Of a stretch of 64,000 bases of DNA, positions 35,532-42,978 are shown in pieces. A program made the position numbers and the translations under genes. Source of the stretch: Clostridium massiliamazoniense (lineage in GTDB: Bacteria > Bacillota > Clostridia > Clostridiales > Clostridiaceae); contig NZ_LN879468.1 of NCBI RefSeq assembly GCF_001403635.1, forward strand, positions 1,178,001 through 1,242,000, given 5' to 3'. A model generated the notes under the pieces. That model saw only the letters and a program-made list of their open reading frames with translations, ran no database searches and had not been told where the DNA came from. The number at the start of each line of letters is the position of its first letter. Position 1 is the first letter of the stretch.

Positions 35532-35849
35532 CTAAATTTGTGTTCTACTTATTTCTTGGAAAGCTTCTAATAACTTATTCCTAACTTGAACTGCTAATTG
35601 TAGTGACATATTTGCTTCTTCACCTGCTAACATTACTTCATGAATTGAAACATCCTTATCTCCTCTTATCATTTTTTCAGTTAGTACATCTGCCTCTATT
35701 TGTTTCTCATTAACTTTGTTTAATTGTTCTGTAATAATATTTTTAAATCCATTAGACTTATTTTCTAATTTTTCATCTACAACTTTGTTTAAAAATAAAT
35801 TATTGTTTAAATCATTAATTCTTAGGTATGGATTGCTTGATATGTTCAT
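35532..35849 (-). CDS. fliE: Flagellar hook-basal body protein FliE
   Basis: 105 residues with the FliE C-terminal helices (DVSIHEVMLAGEEANMSLQLAVQVRNKLLEAFQEI) that join the MS ring to the rod and gate. Position after flgC is standard. Confidence 0.95.
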   Translation of the reverse strand: MNISSNPYLRINDLNNNLFLNKVVDEKLENKSNGFKNIITEQLNKVNEKQIEADVLTEKMIRGDKDVSIHEVMLAGEEANMSLQLAVQVRNKLLEAFQEISRTQI

Positions 35850-35856
35850 AATTTAA

Positions 35857-36267
35857 TTACCTTCCTATTTCTAAAGCCTTCATAAACATAGATTTTGAAG
35901 CATTTAAAGTATTAACATTAGCTTCATAACTTCTTGACGCTGCTATCATATCTGCCATTTCATTCAAAATATTTACATTAGGCATAAGTACATAGCCCTC
36001 TTCATTAGCATCTGGATGTGTTGGGTCATATTTTGCTTTTAACTCGCTATTATCTTCTCTAATCGCCACTGCTTTTACACCCTTTGGTTTTAATTCACTG
36101 TCTAAATTCTCCTTGAAGACAGCTATCTTTCTCCTATAAGCTGTTCCTGAGTCAGTTCTAGTAGTATTACTGTTAGCCACATTATTAGCTATAATATCCA
36201 TTCTTAATCTTTCTGCTGATAAACCACTAGCACTTATTCTCATTGATGAAAATAAGGAATTGCTCAT
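35857..36267 (-). CDS. flgC: Flagellar rod protein FlgC
   Basis: 136 residues; rod signature [26 protein letters not shown] and the C-terminal [25 protein letters not shown]. Proximal rod component, 2 bases from flgB. Confidence 0.96.
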   Translation of the reverse strand: MSNSLFSSMRISASGLSAERLRMDIIANNVANSNTTRTDSGTAYRRKIAVFKENLDSELKPKGVKAVAIREDNSELKAKYDPTHPDANEEGYVLMPNVNILNEMADMIAASRSYEANVNTLNASKSMFMKALEIGR

Positions 36268-36269
36268 AT

Positions 36270-36662
36270 TTATCTACCTCCTGAAATAACATATTTTTGC
36301 ATAGAAAGTTTTCCATTAGCCTTTGAAACTAAAGCATTATACATTAATGTATTTGCTGCTTGGTTAGTTTTTTCTACTTCCAAATCAACATTATTTCCAT
36401 CAGCTCTCATAGAAGTACTGTTATCTCTCTTTAATGAAATTGATCCTATTTCATTTTTAGATACTTTAGTATTCCCTTTAGTTCTAAAATCCGCTGTAAC
36501 ATTAGAAAGTGTTTCTTCAAAAGTCACATTTATTCTTTTATATCCCTTTGTATTTATGTTTGCTATATTATTTGCTATAGCTTTTCCTCTTAAGTCTGAC
36601 GCATCTAAAGCTCTTTTTATTAATTCGTAAGTATAGCTTCCCGTATCTACAATTTTAGACAC
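36270..36662 (-). CDS. flgB: Flagellar rod protein FlgB
   Basis: 130 residues with the rod motif [25 protein letters not shown] and a C-terminal helix ([20 protein letters not shown]). First gene of a 25-kb operon that runs to flgG, with its own promoter region upstream. Confidence 0.95.
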   Translation of the reverse strand: MSKIVDTGSYTYELIKRALDASDLRGKAIANNIANINTKGYKRINVTFEETLSNVTADFRTKGNTKVSKNEIGSISLKRDNSTSMRADGNNVDLEVEKTNQAANTLMYNALVSKANGKLSMQKYVISGGR

Positions 36663-36741
36663 AAAATCCCCTCCTCTAAAACTTTACATTTTAATCATAA
36701 ATACTTTATTTTTTTACAAAAACCTACTTAATACTTATTTA

Positions 36742-36771
36742 ATTTTATGTAAATTTAAACAATATTGTCTA
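36742..36771 (-). promoter_or_regulatory. Candidate sigma-A promoter of the flgB operon
   Basis: TAGACA, 18 bases, TAAAAT on the minus strand, about 80 bases before flgB. No sigma-D motif is present here, consistent with an early operon that itself encodes sigD. Confidence 0.45.
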
Positions 36772-36838
36772 TTTTTATTGCTTTTATAAATATTATACTC
36801 CATTTTATTGAAAAAAAAATAAAATATTCTTTTAACAG

Positions 36839-36872
36839 AACTAACTGTAAAATCGTAATTTTACAGTTAGTT
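36839..36872. terminator. Perfect 15-bp hairpin upstream of the flgB promoter
   Basis: AACTAACTGTAAAAT and its exact complement flank the loop CGTA. On the minus strand the following bases are T-rich but lack an immediate run. It may be a second-flagellin back-up terminator or an insulator before flgB. Confidence 0.6.
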
Positions 36873-36987
36873 AATATTATTTTCCATATTTCTTTTAACT
36901 TTCTTTAATTCTCCATTAAAGTCTATAAATTTTATAATTAGACAAAAATATAATTAATAAACCTCTTAATTTTATGTATTTTTTTGT

Positions 36988-37038
36988 AAAAAAACACATA
37001 CAACTTGTCGAACGATTTTACAAATTTGACAAACTGTA
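36988..37038 (-). terminator. Terminator of the second flagellin gene
   Basis: TACAGTTTGTC and GACAAGTTGTA (9 of 11 paired) enclose an 18-base loop, and TGTGTTTTTTT follows on the minus strand. It begins about 10 bases after the stop codon. Confidence 0.6.
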
Positions 37039-37048
37039 TTTATATAAT

Positions 37049-37909
37049 TTAATTAATTCTTTCTAAAACTTTAAGAGCATCATTTGGCAAGTTATTTGTC
37101 TGAGCAATCATAACATTAGCTGCTTCTATTAAAATATTAGTTCTTGTAAATTCCATCATTTCTTTTGCTATATCTGCACCTTCTATATTTCCTTGAGCTC
37201 TACTTAGCATAATGTTATTTTCATCAAAATTCTTACTCAAATTAGTAAAACGTGTTTCTAAAGCACCAAACTTTCCTCTAATTTCATTTATAGTCTTCAT
37301 TGATTGATCAATTGTTTCTAAAGCCTCAGTAATATCCCCTTTGGAAATATCCAATGATCTTATGCTCCTCTTCCCTGTAGCATCAGTTAAAAAATCTGCA
37401 CCAACATTATATTTAGGTATATCTATAGTTTCTCCTACATTAGCTCCAGATACAGTTTTTATAGTCCCTGGAAATCTATTATCATTAACACCATTACCAC
37501 CAATTAATTTAACTCCATTAAACTCTGTATTTTTAGCTAAATCATCTATACCATTTTTAATTTGTTCAATTTCCTTCTGAATAACCTTCATATCTTCTTC
37601 CGTATTAGTAGAATTTCCAGCTTTAACAGTAAGCTCTCTCATTCTTATAAGAGATTCACTAATTCCATCTAATGCTCCATCAAAAGTTTGCATCATAGAA
37701 GCTCCATCCTGTACATTTCTTTGTGCTGCTTGAAGCCCTCTTATTTGTAGTTTAAAACCTTCACTTTGTCCTAATTTATTTGGATTGTCCTTAGCAGACA
37801 TAATTTTACTTCCTGATGATATTCTAGAAAGAGCTTTACTATTTACCTTAGATGTTTCACTGTAATTTCTAAAAACATTCATTGACATAACATTATAACT
37901 TAAACGCAT
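37049..37909 (-). CDS. Divergent flagellin (second flagellin)
   Basis: 286 residues with flagellin-type D0/D1 ends: N-terminal SKALSRISSGSKIMSAKDNP and LQIRGLQAAQRNVQDGASMMQ; C-terminal GADIAKEMMEFTRTNILIEAANVMIAQTNNLPNDALKVL. Both ends depart from the FliC encoded at 39489 (for example MRLSYNVMSMN instead of [11 protein letters not shown], and no LLR end), and the middle of about 40 residues differs. It may be a minor filament protein or a junction subunit. A strong sigma-D promoter and GGAGGT precede it, and it has its own terminator. Confidence 0.88.
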   Translation of the reverse strand: MRLSYNVMSMNVFRNYSETSKVNSKALSRISSGSKIMSAKDNPNKLGQSEGFKLQIRGLQAAQRNVQDGASMMQTFDGALDGISESLIRMRELTVKAGNSTNTEEDMKVIQKEIEQIKNGIDDLAKNTEFNGVKLIGGNGVNDNRFPGTIKTVSGANVGETIDIPKYNVGADFLTDATGKRSIRSLDISKGDITEALETIDQSMKTINEIRGKFGALETRFTNLSKNFDENNIMLSRAQGNIEGADIAKEMMEFTRTNILIEAANVMIAQTNNLPNDALKVLERIN

Positions 37910-37968
37910 AAAATTTATACCTCCACCCTTATTTCTAATTAAATTTACCTGAATTAATTCTACGTTTA

Positions 37969-37995
37969 TAATCGTTCTTTATTTAATAAACTTTA
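37969..37995 (-). promoter_or_regulatory. Sigma-D promoter of the second flagellin
   Basis: TAAAGTTT (37988-37995), 11 bases, AACGATTA (37969-37976) on the minus strand. The -35 is a perfect sigma-28 match and the spacing is exact. Confidence 0.75.
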
Positions 37996-38073
37996 ATTTC
38001 CCCATATCTCTTGTAAGCTTTAAAGGAAATTATCTAATCCCCAAAATTCAGAAATAATCTAATCCCTTAAAAT

Positions 38074-38098
38074 AAAAAAAGCAGGCAAAAGCCTGCTA
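38074..38098 (-). terminator. Terminator of the opine-dehydrogenase-family gene
   Basis: AGCAGGC-TTTT-GCCTGCT hairpin followed by a run of T on the minus strand, 3 bases after the stop codon. Confidence 0.92.
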
Positions 38099-38101
38099 AA
38101 G

Positions 38102-39208
38102 TTAACTTAATCCATAGAAATCTAATAAATCTTTTCTATTATTTATTCCATAATTTTGAGGTATAAGTAAATCCTTCCCCTCTATTTTTCCCTTTATAAT
38201 GTATTTGGATCCTGTTTCTTTTTCATACCATTCTATTATTTCTGTTACTAGTGGTAATTCCACTTCAAGAATATCTCCAAAAGCCTTTAAAAGACACAAG
38301 CCATAAGGTAAATCCTCTCCAAAATATCTCGAATCAAAATCCACCATGAAACCATCTTCAACTTCTTTAACAGGTGAACCTATAGACTTAAATCCTGGTT
38401 TATTTCTAATCTTTTCTGTTAACTCAGATGGTGTTTTTATACTAAATCTATTTTTTATAGTTTCTACATGCTCATAATTTATTCCACTTAATTTTTCATA
38501 AAGTTTCCCTATTTCATCATCTATTTTTATTAAGCAGTCTGAAGCAAAATCTCCCCACTCTTCATAAAATAATGGATTTTTAGAAAAATGCTTATTATCC
38601 TTGAATAACTCATAACATCTTGATGGATGCATAGCTGGATTAGATGGTGTTAAAGTTATAGTAATATAATTATCTAAAGCTCTAAAAGGTATTCCAAGCA
38701 GAGAGCTCATCATATTAGAAAGTTCTACTGATTTTTCCTTTGGAATAGAAGCTAAACTAACAGTTTCTCCAACTTCTTTTATAATTACTGATTTTCCATA
38801 CTCTTTTACTCTAATAATAGCTGGCACTCTCTGAGTTCCAAAAAAAGTACAATTTTTTCCCTCAAATAGCTTTATAAGAAATTCTTTTCCACCAAAGCCA
38901 GGAGTAAAACCAATATTACAATCATCTTTAACATATTTACTAAGGTCAGTTAAGAAATCCTTTGCCATAAATGTTGGAAAAGTAATAAGAATTAAATCTG
39001 CATCACTACTAGCTTCCCTTAAATTATTAGTAGCCTTAAAAACGCCTGACATTCTACTGCTACCATTTTCCTCCTCAATAATTTCAAATCTATCATTAAA
39101 AACCTCAGGTTTAGAAGTATATAAAGTTACCCTATTATTTTTATCCTCAGATAATATAGAAACTAAGTAGCTCCCAATATTTCCCCCACCAACAACTAAA
39201 ATATTCAT
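38102..39208 (-). CDS. NAD/NADP octopine/nopaline dehydrogenase family protein
   Basis: 368-residue oxidoreductase of the opine dehydrogenase type. The N-terminal Rossmann fold starts VVGGGNIGSYLVSIL, with the ITFPTFMAKDFL and IGFTPGFGGKEF turns that follow in this family. The C-terminal helical domain has ITLTPSNPAMHPSRCYELF, containing the conserved His, and YGLCLLKAFG. Such enzymes reductively join an amino acid to a 2-oxoacid. Here the gene stands alone between two flagellin genes, with its own sigma-A-type promoter and terminator, so it need not be flagellar. The substrate is unknown. Confidence 0.88.
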   Translation of the reverse strand: MNILVVGGGNIGSYLVSILSEDKNNRVTLYTSKPEVFNDRFEIIEEENGSSRMSGVFKATNNLREASSDADLILITFPTFMAKDFLTDLSKYVKDDCNIGFTPGFGGKEFLIKLFEGKNCTFFGTQRVPAIIRVKEYGKSVIIKEVGETVSLASIPKEKSVELSNMMSSLLGIPFRALDNYITITLTPSNPAMHPSRCYELFKDNKHFSKNPLFYEEWGDFASDCLIKIDDEIGKLYEKLSGINYEHVETIKNRFSIKTPSELTEKIRNKPGFKSIGSPVKEVEDGFMVDFDSRYFGEDLPYGLCLLKAFGDILEVELPLVTEIIEWYEKETGSKYIIKGKIEGKDLLIPQNYGINNRKDLLDFYGLS

Positions 39209-39291
39209 TATTCTAAATCCCCCTTTACTTTTTAATTATTAGGTAAAACAAACCTTACTATATAAAATAAAATCTCTTTATCACTAAAGAA

Positions 39292-39321
39292 ATTATAGCA
39301 AAATTAAATTACCAATTTCAA
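39292..39321 (-). promoter_or_regulatory. Sigma-A promoter of the opine-dehydrogenase-family gene
   Basis: TTGAAA, 18 bases, TATAAT with an extended TGC before the -10, about 85 bases upstream of the start. A housekeeping signal, unlike the sigma-D promoters of the flanking flagellins. Confidence 0.6.
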
Positions 39322-39440
39322 TATTAATCATAAATTGTTTATTTATTTGTAAATTAATTTACAAATATAAAATACTTAGTTTTATATAATCAAAACCAAA
39401 TACATAAAAATTATAATTCTTTTCACAATAATTGATAATG

Positions 39441-39467
39441 AAAAAGACAGAGATTTCTCTCTGTCTA
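39441..39467 (-). terminator. Terminator of fliC
   Basis: GACAGAGA and TCTCTGTC pair over a 4-base loop, then TTTTTC on the minus strand, about 20 bases after the stop. Confidence 0.88.
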
Positions 39468-39488
39468 TAATAAATAATATACATATAA

Positions 39489-40298
39489 CTATCTTAATAA
39501 TGATAATACACCTTGTGGTTGTTGATTCGCTTGTGCTAACATACTTTGAGCTGCTTGAACAAGAACATTATTCTTAGATAAGTTCATCATTTCTTTAGCC
39601 ATGTCAACATCTCTTATTCTTGATTCAGCAGCTTGTAAGTTTTCTGCTGAATTATCATTTGTAGCAATAGTATGCTCTAATCTATTTTGTGTTGCTCCCA
39701 AATTTGCTCTTTGAGTTGAAACAGTTGCTATAGCTTCATCTATAGTTTCAATAGCTGCTGTTGAATTACTATGATCATCAAGTGTTATTCCATCAACACC
39801 TAATCCATTTGCACTCATATCTTCTATTTGTATACCTGTTACTTGGTTAGTATTTGCCCCTATTTGTAACTGTCCATCAAAGTTTCCATCAAGTAATTTT
39901 TGAGTGTTAAACTCTGTATCTGTAGAAATTCTATCAATTTCTTCAATTAAAGCATCTAATTCTGCTTGTATTGCTTCTCTATCAGCATCAACGTTTGTGT
40001 CATTAGCTGATTGAACTGCTAATTCTCTCATTCTTTGTAGCATATTATGAGTTTCATTTAAAGCACCTTCTGCAGTTTGTATCATTGATACACCATCTTG
40101 AGCATTTCTTGAAGCACCTTCAAGCCCTCTTATTTGACCTCTCATTTTTTCTGAAATTGCAAGACCAGCAGCATCATCACCAGCTCTATTTATTCTTTGA
40201 CCTGAGCTTAACTTTTCAATTGCTTTTCCTTGATTAGTTGTGTTGATTCCCATTTGTCTGTGAGCATTCATTGCATTAAGATTGTGATTAATTATCAT
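39489..40298 (-). CDS. fliC: Major flagellin FliC (Hag)
   Basis: 269-residue flagellin made only of D0 and D1 domains: N-terminus [16 protein letters not shown], then [22 protein letters not shown], and C-terminus [22 protein letters not shown] ending in VLSLLR. There is no surface D2/D3 insert. It is the main filament protein, exported with FliS as chaperone. It is monocistronic with a sigma-D promoter and a strong AAGGAGGA Shine-Dalgarno buried in a CsrA-type hairpin, so it is probably repressed by CsrA and freed by FliW. Confidence 0.97.
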   Translation of the reverse strand: MIINHNLNAMNAHRQMGINTTNQGKAIEKLSSGQRINRAGDDAAGLAISEKMRGQIRGLEGASRNAQDGVSMIQTAEGALNETHNMLQRMRELAVQSANDTNVDADREAIQAELDALIEEIDRISTDTEFNTQKLLDGNFDGQLQIGANTNQVTGIQIEDMSANGLGVDGITLDDHSNSTAAIETIDEAIATVSTQRANLGATQNRLEHTIATNDNSAENLQAAESRIRDVDMAKEMMNLSKNNVLVQAAQSMLAQANQQPQGVLSLLR

Positions 40299-40301
40299 TT
40301 T

Positions 40302-40340
40302 AAATTCCTCCTTGAATTTACCTTTTGAACATCCTTGTTC
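40302..40340 (-). promoter_or_regulatory. Two CsrA-type binding hairpins in the fliC leader
   Basis: On the minus strand GAACA-AGGA-TGTTC (40327-40340) contains ACAAGGATGT, a near-perfect CsrA consensus with GGA in the loop. A second hairpin, AAATTC-AAGGAG-GAATTT (40302-40319), presents the Shine-Dalgarno GGA in its loop. This dual arrangement is like that known for the Bacillus hag leader. fliW and csrA are in the same cluster. Confidence 0.75.
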
Positions 40341-40385
40341 TTATTTTTTTATATTTTATTTTAGACCTAAAACCTTACACTTATA

Positions 40386-40412
40386 TACTCGTTATTTCTT
40401 TTTATTACTTTA
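40386..40412 (-). promoter_or_regulatory. Sigma-D promoter of fliC
   Basis: TAAAGTAA (40405-40412), 11 bases, AACGAGTA (40386-40393) on the minus strand, the same geometry as at the second flagellin. The transcript would have a leader of about 80 bases with the CsrA hairpins. Confidence 0.65.
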
Positions 40413-40520
40413 TAGTTTCTTTATTATTTTTTTAATCTATTTTTTAAATACCTTAATAAAATTTAATACTTAACTTTTCATTGAATGAAAAGTATTATAA
40501 TAAATTTTACAGAATTAAAA

Positions 40521-40573
40521 TAAAAAATGGACTGTCAACAAAGTAAAGTGTAACTTCACTTTGAAACAGCCCT
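40521..40573 (-). terminator. Terminator of the surface-protein unit
   Basis: A long imperfect hairpin (GGGCTGT with ACAGTCC outside, CAAAGTGAAG with CTTTACTTTG inside) followed by ATTTTTTATTTT on the minus strand, 47 bases after the stop. Confidence 0.75.
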
Positions 40574-40619
40574 TTATATAAAATACATAAACACCATTTT
40601 TACCTTTTATTATTTTTTA

Positions 40620-41306
40620 TTATTTTATACTACCTACAGCTTTTGGTTGAACAGTAAAAGTAGCTGTTATTTCTACTCCATCCTCTTCTGCCCATCCATC
40701 AACTGTTCTTACATCACCTAAAATTCCTAAATACATTTTTCCTTTTGCATTAGTTGCCGAATAATCTCCCTCTTCATCATATGTAGCTTCTACTAAACTT
40801 CCCATACTAACAACTTCACTACCTTCAGTTCCTGTTACAACTTGTTGTTTATTTTTAGCTTCATTATAAGCTCCTAATGGTTTTACAGATGTAAATTTTC
40901 CTTCCTCATTTTTATCTGGTGTTACTGCAAGTTGCCCAATCCATAAAAAAGCATCTTTGCTATCTCCTTCATTTGTCACTTCTGCTGGACTTTCAACAAG
41001 ATTAAGGTCTCCACTAGCTGATCCTTTTAATTTTGACATTTGTATTTCCACTGGAACATTACTCTTATTTTCTATAGTCATTACAGACGTATTAACTTTA
41101 CCAGCCTTTCCTATGTTAAATGGATCTATTTTAAATCCAAGAGTTGTTGGTATTTCAACATTTATAATTGCTGGAGCAACTTCTCCTGTTACTGTTAATT
41201 CCGCCTCTGTAGTTGTTGAGTTATCTATTGTTTCTGCCATAGCTATTGAAGATGTCCCTAAAAATATTGACATTGTTAATAAAGCACTAATTAATTTTTT
41301 ATTCAT
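40620..41306 (-). CDS. Secreted beta-rich surface protein of unknown function
   Basis: 228 residues with a clear signal peptide (MNKKLISALLTMSIFLG to AMAE). The mature part is threonine- and valine-rich and starts with a segment of the type VTGEVAPAIINVEIPTTLGF followed by NPVEI-like beta strands (NKSNVPVEIQMSKL). Similar low-complexity secreted proteins occur in Firmicutes beside a small membrane-anchored partner, as here. The start is the ATG after GAGGGGG. No cell-wall anchor motif is seen, so it may be released or part of a surface assembly. Function unknown. Confidence 0.8.
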   Translation of the reverse strand: MNKKLISALLTMSIFLGTSSIAMAETIDNSTTTEAELTVTGEVAPAIINVEIPTTLGFKIDPFNIGKAGKVNTSVMTIENKSNVPVEIQMSKLKGSASGDLNLVESPAEVTNEGDSKDAFLWIGQLAVTPDKNEEGKFTSVKPLGAYNEAKNKQQVVTGTEGSEVVSMGSLVEATYDEEGDYSATNAKGKMYLGILGDVRTVDGWAEEDGVEITATFTVQPKAVGSIK

Positions 41307-41352
41307 TTTATTATTCCCCCTCATAAATGATAGTGTTTATGTACTTTAATTA

Positions 41353-41844
41353 CTAATTTAAAACATTAATTTCTATGTTTATTCCTGATTTACCCTTTTT
41401 ATTTTGATCTTTATCATATGATGTAAAATATGCTATTGCTGGATATTTACCCTTTTTAAGTTTTTTATTAAGCTTAATTTCATCAATTCTAGTTCCTTTT
41501 GTTATTAAATCTGATTTATAAATTTCTTCATTATCTTCAGTAACTATAGTCATTACATATGAATTTCCATTACTTGATGTATTTTCAAGAAGTATATTCC
41601 CAAAAGCATCACCAGTATTAAATACAGGATGTATATTCATCTTAACACCAATCATACTTGCATCTGTTTCCTTCTGCATCTCCTCAATAGTTTTTTTTAC
41701 ATCTGAATCCTTCGTTATAACATTAGGTGCTACTTTTAATTTATTTGTACCTTTTGCTTTTAGAAAAAATACGCCTACTGTAACTAGGAAAACTAAAAAC
41801 AACATAATATATATAATTCTTAGCTTTTTTGAATTATTTTTCAT
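41353..41844 (-). CDS. Membrane-anchored partner of the secreted surface protein
   Basis: 163 residues: N-terminal membrane anchor (about 8-28), a short stalk, and an extracellular Ig-like beta domain with MNIHPVFNTGDAFGNILLENT, DEEIYKSDLITKG-like and GKYPAIAYFTSYD motifs. This family is common in Firmicutes next to secreted beta-rich proteins; its function is not known. The start is placed at the ATG 5 bases after AGAGGTGA. It shares an operon with the downstream secreted protein (46-base gap) and is separated from the flagellar genes by terminators on both sides. Confidence 0.78.
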   Translation of the reverse strand: MKNNSKKLRIIYIMLFLVFLVTVGVFFLKAKGTNKLKVAPNVITKDSDVKKTIEEMQKETDASMIGVKMNIHPVFNTGDAFGNILLENTSSNGNSYVMTIVTEDNEEIYKSDLITKGTRIDEIKLNKKLKKGKYPAIAYFTSYDKDQNKKGKSGINIEINVLN

Positions 41845-41992
41845 TGAAGTCACCTCTTCTAAAATAATTAACTACATTATATATTTCGTATAACTTTTAA
41901 TTTACTTTATATGTTTTTAATATTTTTCTAAATTATTTTTAAACACTAAATTTACCCTTAATTTTATATTCGATTATTTACCTTTTAACTTT

Positions 41993-42032
41993 AGAAAAAA
42001 AGAAAGAAAAGCCTTGCTTTCCTTTCTTTCTA
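41993..42032 (-). terminator. Terminator after the 179-residue unknown gene
   Basis: AAGAAAGGAAAGC and GCTTTTCTTTCTT pair over AAG, followed by TTTTT on the minus strand. It ends the fliS-fliD transcript. Confidence 0.8.
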
Positions 42033-42042
42033 GATACACCAA

Positions 42043-42582
42043 TTAAATAATTATTGAACTTCCGTCATTCATAGTAACTTGAACCTTAGCTCCTTCTCCA
42101 AGTTTATTTTCACCAACCCAAAATCTATGACCATAATAATCTATTATTTCTGCCATTTCTTTTTTATCACCATTTATTAATGCTATTTCCTTTATTTCTG
42201 GATTACTTATGTAACCATAAAAATACCTTTTACTTTTATCCTTTGTTTGAAAATTATTTATACTAATATTATTATCTATAACTTTAACATTTTCAGCATC
42301 ACCATAACTATGTTTATAATCTAAAAATCCTTTTTTAAAGTAATCAGCTTCCATTCTAATTCCATCATCCCAAGAATTTTTGTTATATTCATAAATATTA
42401 CTTTCTACAGAAAATGTTATAGCACCATGTTCTGTCTTAATCTCCTTAAGTAAGGACATAGTATTATTTCCATCAACCTTTGAGCTTAAACTATTAACAG
42501 GTTGAAGCATACTGTAATTTAGTCCTAAAAGGCCAACTACAGAAATAGTTCCAATTGCAACGTACTTAAAAACTCTTTTCAT
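42043..42582 (-). CDS. Exported or membrane-anchored protein of unknown function
   Basis: 179 residues. I do not recognise it. An N-terminal hydrophobic segment (about 8-26) could be an anchor or an uncleaved signal, and the rest is an acidic, Tyr- and Asn-rich extracellular domain ending MNDGSSIII. The start is the ATG preceded by CTTAAGGAG. It follows the fliT-like gene by 61 bases with no promoter seen and is closed by a terminator, so it is probably made with FliD and FliS. Confidence 0.7.
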   Translation of the reverse strand: MKRVFKYVAIGTISVVGLLGLNYSMLQPVNSLSSKVDGNNTMSLLKEIKTEHGAITFSVESNIYEYNKNSWDDGIRMEADYFKKGFLDYKHSYGDAENVKVIDNNISINNFQTKDKSKRYFYGYISNPEIKEIALINGDKKEMAEIIDYYGHRFWVGENKLGEGAKVQVTMNDGSSIII

Positions 42583-42643
42583 ATAAAACTCCTTAAGCAA
42601 AAATTTAATACTTATATTAAAATAACTAAATACTTTTAAAAAT

Positions 42644-42973
42644 TTAAATTTGCTTATTCAAGAAAAAAACTTTTCCTGCTGCATCTCTATATTGACTATT
42701 CATAGCTTTCATTTTTCTAATATTATTTAAATTTTCTCTCACTTTCTCTTTTTTATTTTTTAGTTTTTCTACGAAATCTCTTTCTATTTCTAATACTTCA
42801 TATTTTTTTATTAATTCTTTTATTTCTGCATTACCATCATTTAATTTAACTATTTCCTTAAGCAATACTGCTCTTTGTTCTAGTAAAACTTCTAAATTTT
42901 CAAATTCTTCTTTGTCCAATTCTTTTAAAGCTACTTTACTTAGCTCTGCATATTCTTTTAGTAAATCATCCAT
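42644..42973 (-). CDS. FliT-like flagellar export chaperone
   Basis: 109-residue, highly helical, charged protein (EELSKVALKELDKEEF-type start and long Glu/Lys helices) encoded 5 bases after fliD. Proteins in this position (FliT or B. subtilis YjfB/FliT class) act as chaperones for the filament cap FliD. Sequence identity in this family is low, so the call is by size, composition and place. Confidence 0.65.
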   Translation of the reverse strand: MDDLLKEYAELSKVALKELDKEEFENLEVLLEQRAVLLKEIVKLNDGNAEIKELIKKYEVLEIERDFVEKLKNKKEKVRENLNNIRKMKAMNSQYRDAAGKVFFLNKQI

Positions 42974-42978
42974 TTATT

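Larger units (their letters stand above)
36663..36998. other. Leader and promoter region between flgB and the second flagellin
   Basis: Very AT-rich. It contains a candidate flgB promoter (36742-36771), a perfect 15-bp hairpin (36839-36872) and, at its right edge, the T-run of the second-flagellin terminator. No c-di-GMP riboswitch consensus is visible, unlike in C. difficile. Confidence 0.55.

Noticed and set aside
36663-36998. c-di-GMP riboswitch before flgB, as in C. difficile
   Set aside because: The conserved GEMM-type core bases are not visible in the leader; only a promoter and a simple hairpin are.
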